From Gemmatimonadota bacterium (lineage in GTDB: Bacteria > Latescibacterota > UBA2968 > GCA-2709665), in assembly GCA_028873695.1 (NCBI GenBank), contig JAPPNU010000029.1, positions 114,383 through 149,564 of the forward strand: a stretch of 35,182 nucleotides of DNA. Direction: 5' to 3'. Below are positions 33,568 through 35,182 of the stretch, in pieces (position 1 is the first letter of the stretch; the number at the start of each line of letters is the position of its first letter). The notes beneath the pieces were generated by a model. It was not told the origin of the DNA and searched no databases. It saw only the letters and a list, made by a program, of their open reading frames with translations. Both the position numbers and the translations under genes were made by a program.

Positions 33568-34740
33568 TCAGTAAGGGCTCGACTTCGACGATTGAACGTG
33601 ATCGGGCATCCTGTAGCTCATTCCGCCAAGTCCGACCTCGTCGTACACCGAGATCTCGAGCATCTGGGTGAAGTTCTCCGACCTGATCGACTGTTTGCTC
33701 TTCAGCAACTGCTGCAAGCGCTGCTTCATCCGATACAACAGGAGTACCCCGAATGTGTTGGTCTTGGGAAATTGCAGCTGGTCCGCCAGTTTGTTTCCGA
33801 TAAGGGATCTTGAAAGACGGTAGGCCAGCGCCTTCACGTCCCGCTGTTCATCGGGATCCTCGATACCCGCCGTCAGCGGGATGGCCTCGACCAGCGCGTT
33901 CGCCATCGTCGCGGAGTCATGGTCCGGCTCCGGCTCGCACATCAGGGCGACCTCGAAGATCTCACGGGCATGCGTTTCATCCGTGAATAGTATGGACTCA
34001 GGCACCCCCATCACGTGACCCGCGTACCGCCAGATACGGATTATGCTGTCTCTTTCTTCCTGATTGAGCGTCGCCCCCACGGCGACCGAGTGCTGCATCA
34101 GTCGCATTGAGAAGACGGTGATGGCGAATCCCAGATGCGCCGCGCTCAACGGAAGGCCCCAGGCTTCGGTATTCCACTCGTTGGAATTCGCCAGCAGGTG
34201 CCTGACTTTAGCGTGGACGAAACGAAGGCGCATGGACAATTTCCATCCGTCGCCGTCTCTCCGCAAACCTCCCGGAAAGAACAACTCCAGGAGATGCCGG
34301 TTATTCTGCATGAGACGCCTTCTTGCCGTCGAACGGTTCAACACGCGTCCGGTGGTGGCGAAGGACTTGGCGATCATGGTCGCGAACCCCTCGATCAGCA
34401 CGCCCGTAACGAATGCGACCAGGATGTTCGTCGTGTTCATATGGAAGGCGCGCATGCCGGCCCTGAAGGATTCGTACTCGAACCAGGGCGGATCTTCAAG
34501 GTTGTCGAAAAAATCGCGCAGCGCCGAGGGAGCGCTGCGCATGACGTCTGCCTCCTCGTCGATGCCGGCTTTGATGAACCGGTGCAGGTCGTGGGGCGGA
34601 AGATCGGCCATTTCCTCCATGACCGGATCGAGCGTCGGGTCGCCGACGGTCGTATGTCTGAGATAGTCGTCGGCGAGCTCACGGTTGTAACGCCGTGCGA
34701 CCGGATAGCCGTCGATATATGCGGAAGGTACCGTAATGAT
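33568..34740 (-). CDS. mpaB/latex-oxygenase-like (DUF2236) haem oxygenase family protein, ATC start proposed
   Basis: The first ATG in frame is at 34620 (350 residues), but it has no ribosome site. The frame continues upstream without any ATG, GTG or TTG to a TAA at 34755, and the extra 40 residues include RRYNRELADDYLRHTTVGDP, which has the HTxxGDP pattern at the start of this family. AAGGAG at 34754-34749 is 8 bases from ATC 34740, so I propose that start (390 residues). Other family blocks are MNTTNILVAFVTGVLIEGFA, MQHSVAVGATLNQEE and IWRYAGHVMGVPE. Relatives (PF09995) cleave hydrophobic carbon chains with haem. It is the first gene of the operon with the RND pump. Activity is inferred. 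Confidence 0.82.
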   Translation of the reverse strand: MITVPSAYIDGYPVARRYNRELADDYLRHTTVGDPTLDPVMEEMADLPPHDLHRFIKAGIDEEADVMRSAPSALRDFFDNLEDPPWFEYESFRAGMRAFHMNTTNILVAFVTGVLIEGFATMIAKSFATTGRVLNRSTARRRLMQNNRHLLELFFPGGLRRDGDGWKLSMRLRFVHAKVRHLLANSNEWNTEAWGLPLSAAHLGFAITVFSMRLMQHSVAVGATLNQEERDSIIRIWRYAGHVMGVPESILFTDETHAREIFEVALMCEPEPDHDSATMANALVEAIPLTAGIEDPDEQRDVKALAYRLSRSLIGNKLADQLQFPKTNTFGVLLLYRMKQRLQQLLKSKQSIRSENFTQMLEISVYDEVGLGGMSYRMPDHVQSSKSSPY

Positions 34741-34748
34741 GCCGCCGT

Positions 34749-34754
34749 CTCCTT
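34749..34754 (-). promoter_or_regulatory. AAGGAG ribosome site deciding the ATC start
   Basis: AAGGAG on the minus strand overlaps the in-frame TAA and sits 8 bases before ATC 34740. No ATG, GTG or TTG in the oxygenase frame lies at usable distance, so this site is the main support for the non-standard start. Confidence 0.55.
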
Positions 34755-34857
34755 ACCATTTCGTCAACGTCATTCCGAACACGGCCAGGGAATAACCGTT
34801 AGCGGCTTTCAAGATGCGTGCCGGGTTTTTCGATCCCACAATCACTTAATCTAATAC

Positions 34858-34871
34858 TTTCGCATGCGAAA
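34858..34871. promoter_or_regulatory. Perfect 14-base palindrome, probable operator
   Basis: TTTCGCATGCGAAA is a perfect palindrome. It begins one base after the -10 box of the minus-strand promoter at 34873-34901, so it covers the expected transcription start near 34866. TetR- or MarR-type repressors bind such sites. No regulator gene is in the window. The rest of 34741-35048 holds the 5' leader of the oxygenase operon and no gene that I can support. Confidence 0.55.
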
Positions 34872-34872
34872 A

Positions 34873-34901
34873 AATATAGAGGCCAATCTCACGAAAGTCA
34901 A
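34873..34901 (-). promoter_or_regulatory. Sigma70-like promoter of the oxygenase-pump operon
   Basis: On the minus strand TTGACT (34901-34896) and TATATT (34878-34873) are separated by exactly 17 bases. Each matches the consensus in 5 of 6 positions. The leader to the ATC start at 34740 would be about 125 bases. Confidence 0.65.
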
Positions 34902-35048
34902 TAGTGTTCATATCATTAATCTCACACCGTCCCGGCAAGGGATCGATCGATTTTCCGATACCGCCATGCGCGGCCGCCGGCCTGAAGATTCATCTTTGGC
35001 CCGGCAATGAAAAAGCACGTATCATACCGTTACCTGATGCCGGGGATG

Positions 35049-35177
35049 TTAACCTCAATCCGAAAAAAACAGCAACGCGGCGACGCGATAAAACCCTCCG
35101 AAACAGGGCGTTATCGACGTATGGAAAGACGTTTTTTCCCTTCACGTCCAGTGACCTGGTGTATCCTGGTAATCCGC
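35049..35177. repeat. 129-base intergenic repeat, copy B
   Basis: This is the second copy of the 25172-25300 repeat, in the same orientation and 9877 bases away, with no gaps and 21 differences by hand count. The hairpin CGCG-GCGA-CGCG is at 35075-35086. The T6 tract and the terminal GGTGTATCCTGGTAATCCGC are kept. Similarity stops 5 bases before the window edge, so what lies downstream of this copy is unknown. Confidence 0.7.
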
Positions 35178-35182
35178 AGTCT

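Overview
The window reads as chromosomal DNA of a GC-rich, Gram-negative, probably uncultivated bacterium. The Gram-negative reading rests on an outer-membrane barrel, a LolA-like periplasmic protein and an RND-type pump encoded together, plus a Tat-exported dioxygenase. The mix of phytanoyl-CoA-dioxygenase-like enzymes, DUF6785-type membrane proteins, enolase-superfamily dehydratase and odd glycan enzymes recalls Latescibacterota, Poribacteria or planctomycete-like genomes. That taxonomic guess comes from gene content only and is tentative. I see no rRNA, tRNA, CRISPR array, transposase or phage structural gene.

Layout. (1) 1-4950, accessory-looking: the 3' part of a large DUF3883 (PD-(D/E)xK-like) protein in less GC-rich DNA, a calcineurin-like phosphoesterase fused to a PQQ-type propeller, and a small toxin-antitoxin-like pair behind its own promoter/operator. 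(2) 4973-11500, plus strand: a GH32/43-like five-bladed propeller, two alpha/alpha-toroid proteins, two VOC proteins and a GH42-like TIM-barrel hydrolase, with a MITE-like hairpin element at 7011-7115. (3) 11549-11983, minus strand: a DoxX protein. (4) 12371-27821, ten plus-strand genes: an enolase-superfamily dehydratase; then three paralogous DUF6785-type membrane proteins alternating with two PhyH dioxygenases, a second GH42-like hydrolase and a tandem amidohydrolase; then a GATase/NodB-type deacetylase and a NeuD-type acyltransferase. (5) 27864-28544, minus strand: a Tat-exported intradiol dioxygenase, followed by about 500 bases of intergenic repeats. (6) 29054-34740, minus strand: a tightly coupled operon transcribed mpaB-like oxygenase, small ORF, RND/MMPL pump, LolA-like protein, outer-membrane barrel, with a good sigma70-like promoter and a perfect palindrome over the expected start site.

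How the genes may work together (inference). Regions 2 and 4 look like a catabolic or remodelling locus for an unidentified sugar- or acid-containing substrate. DUF6785 proteins would be membrane transport components, each encoded beside a soluble enzyme. Hydrolases, dehydratase, deacetylase and acyltransferase would process the carbon skeleton. Region 6 looks like oxidation of a hydrophobic molecule coupled to its export across the envelope. The most unusual items are the triplicated DUF6785 cassette, the amidohydrolase whose N-terminal copy has lost every metal ligand, a 129-base repeat with a conserved GCGA-loop hairpin found at 25172 and again at 35049, and an oxygenase gene that seems to start at ATC.
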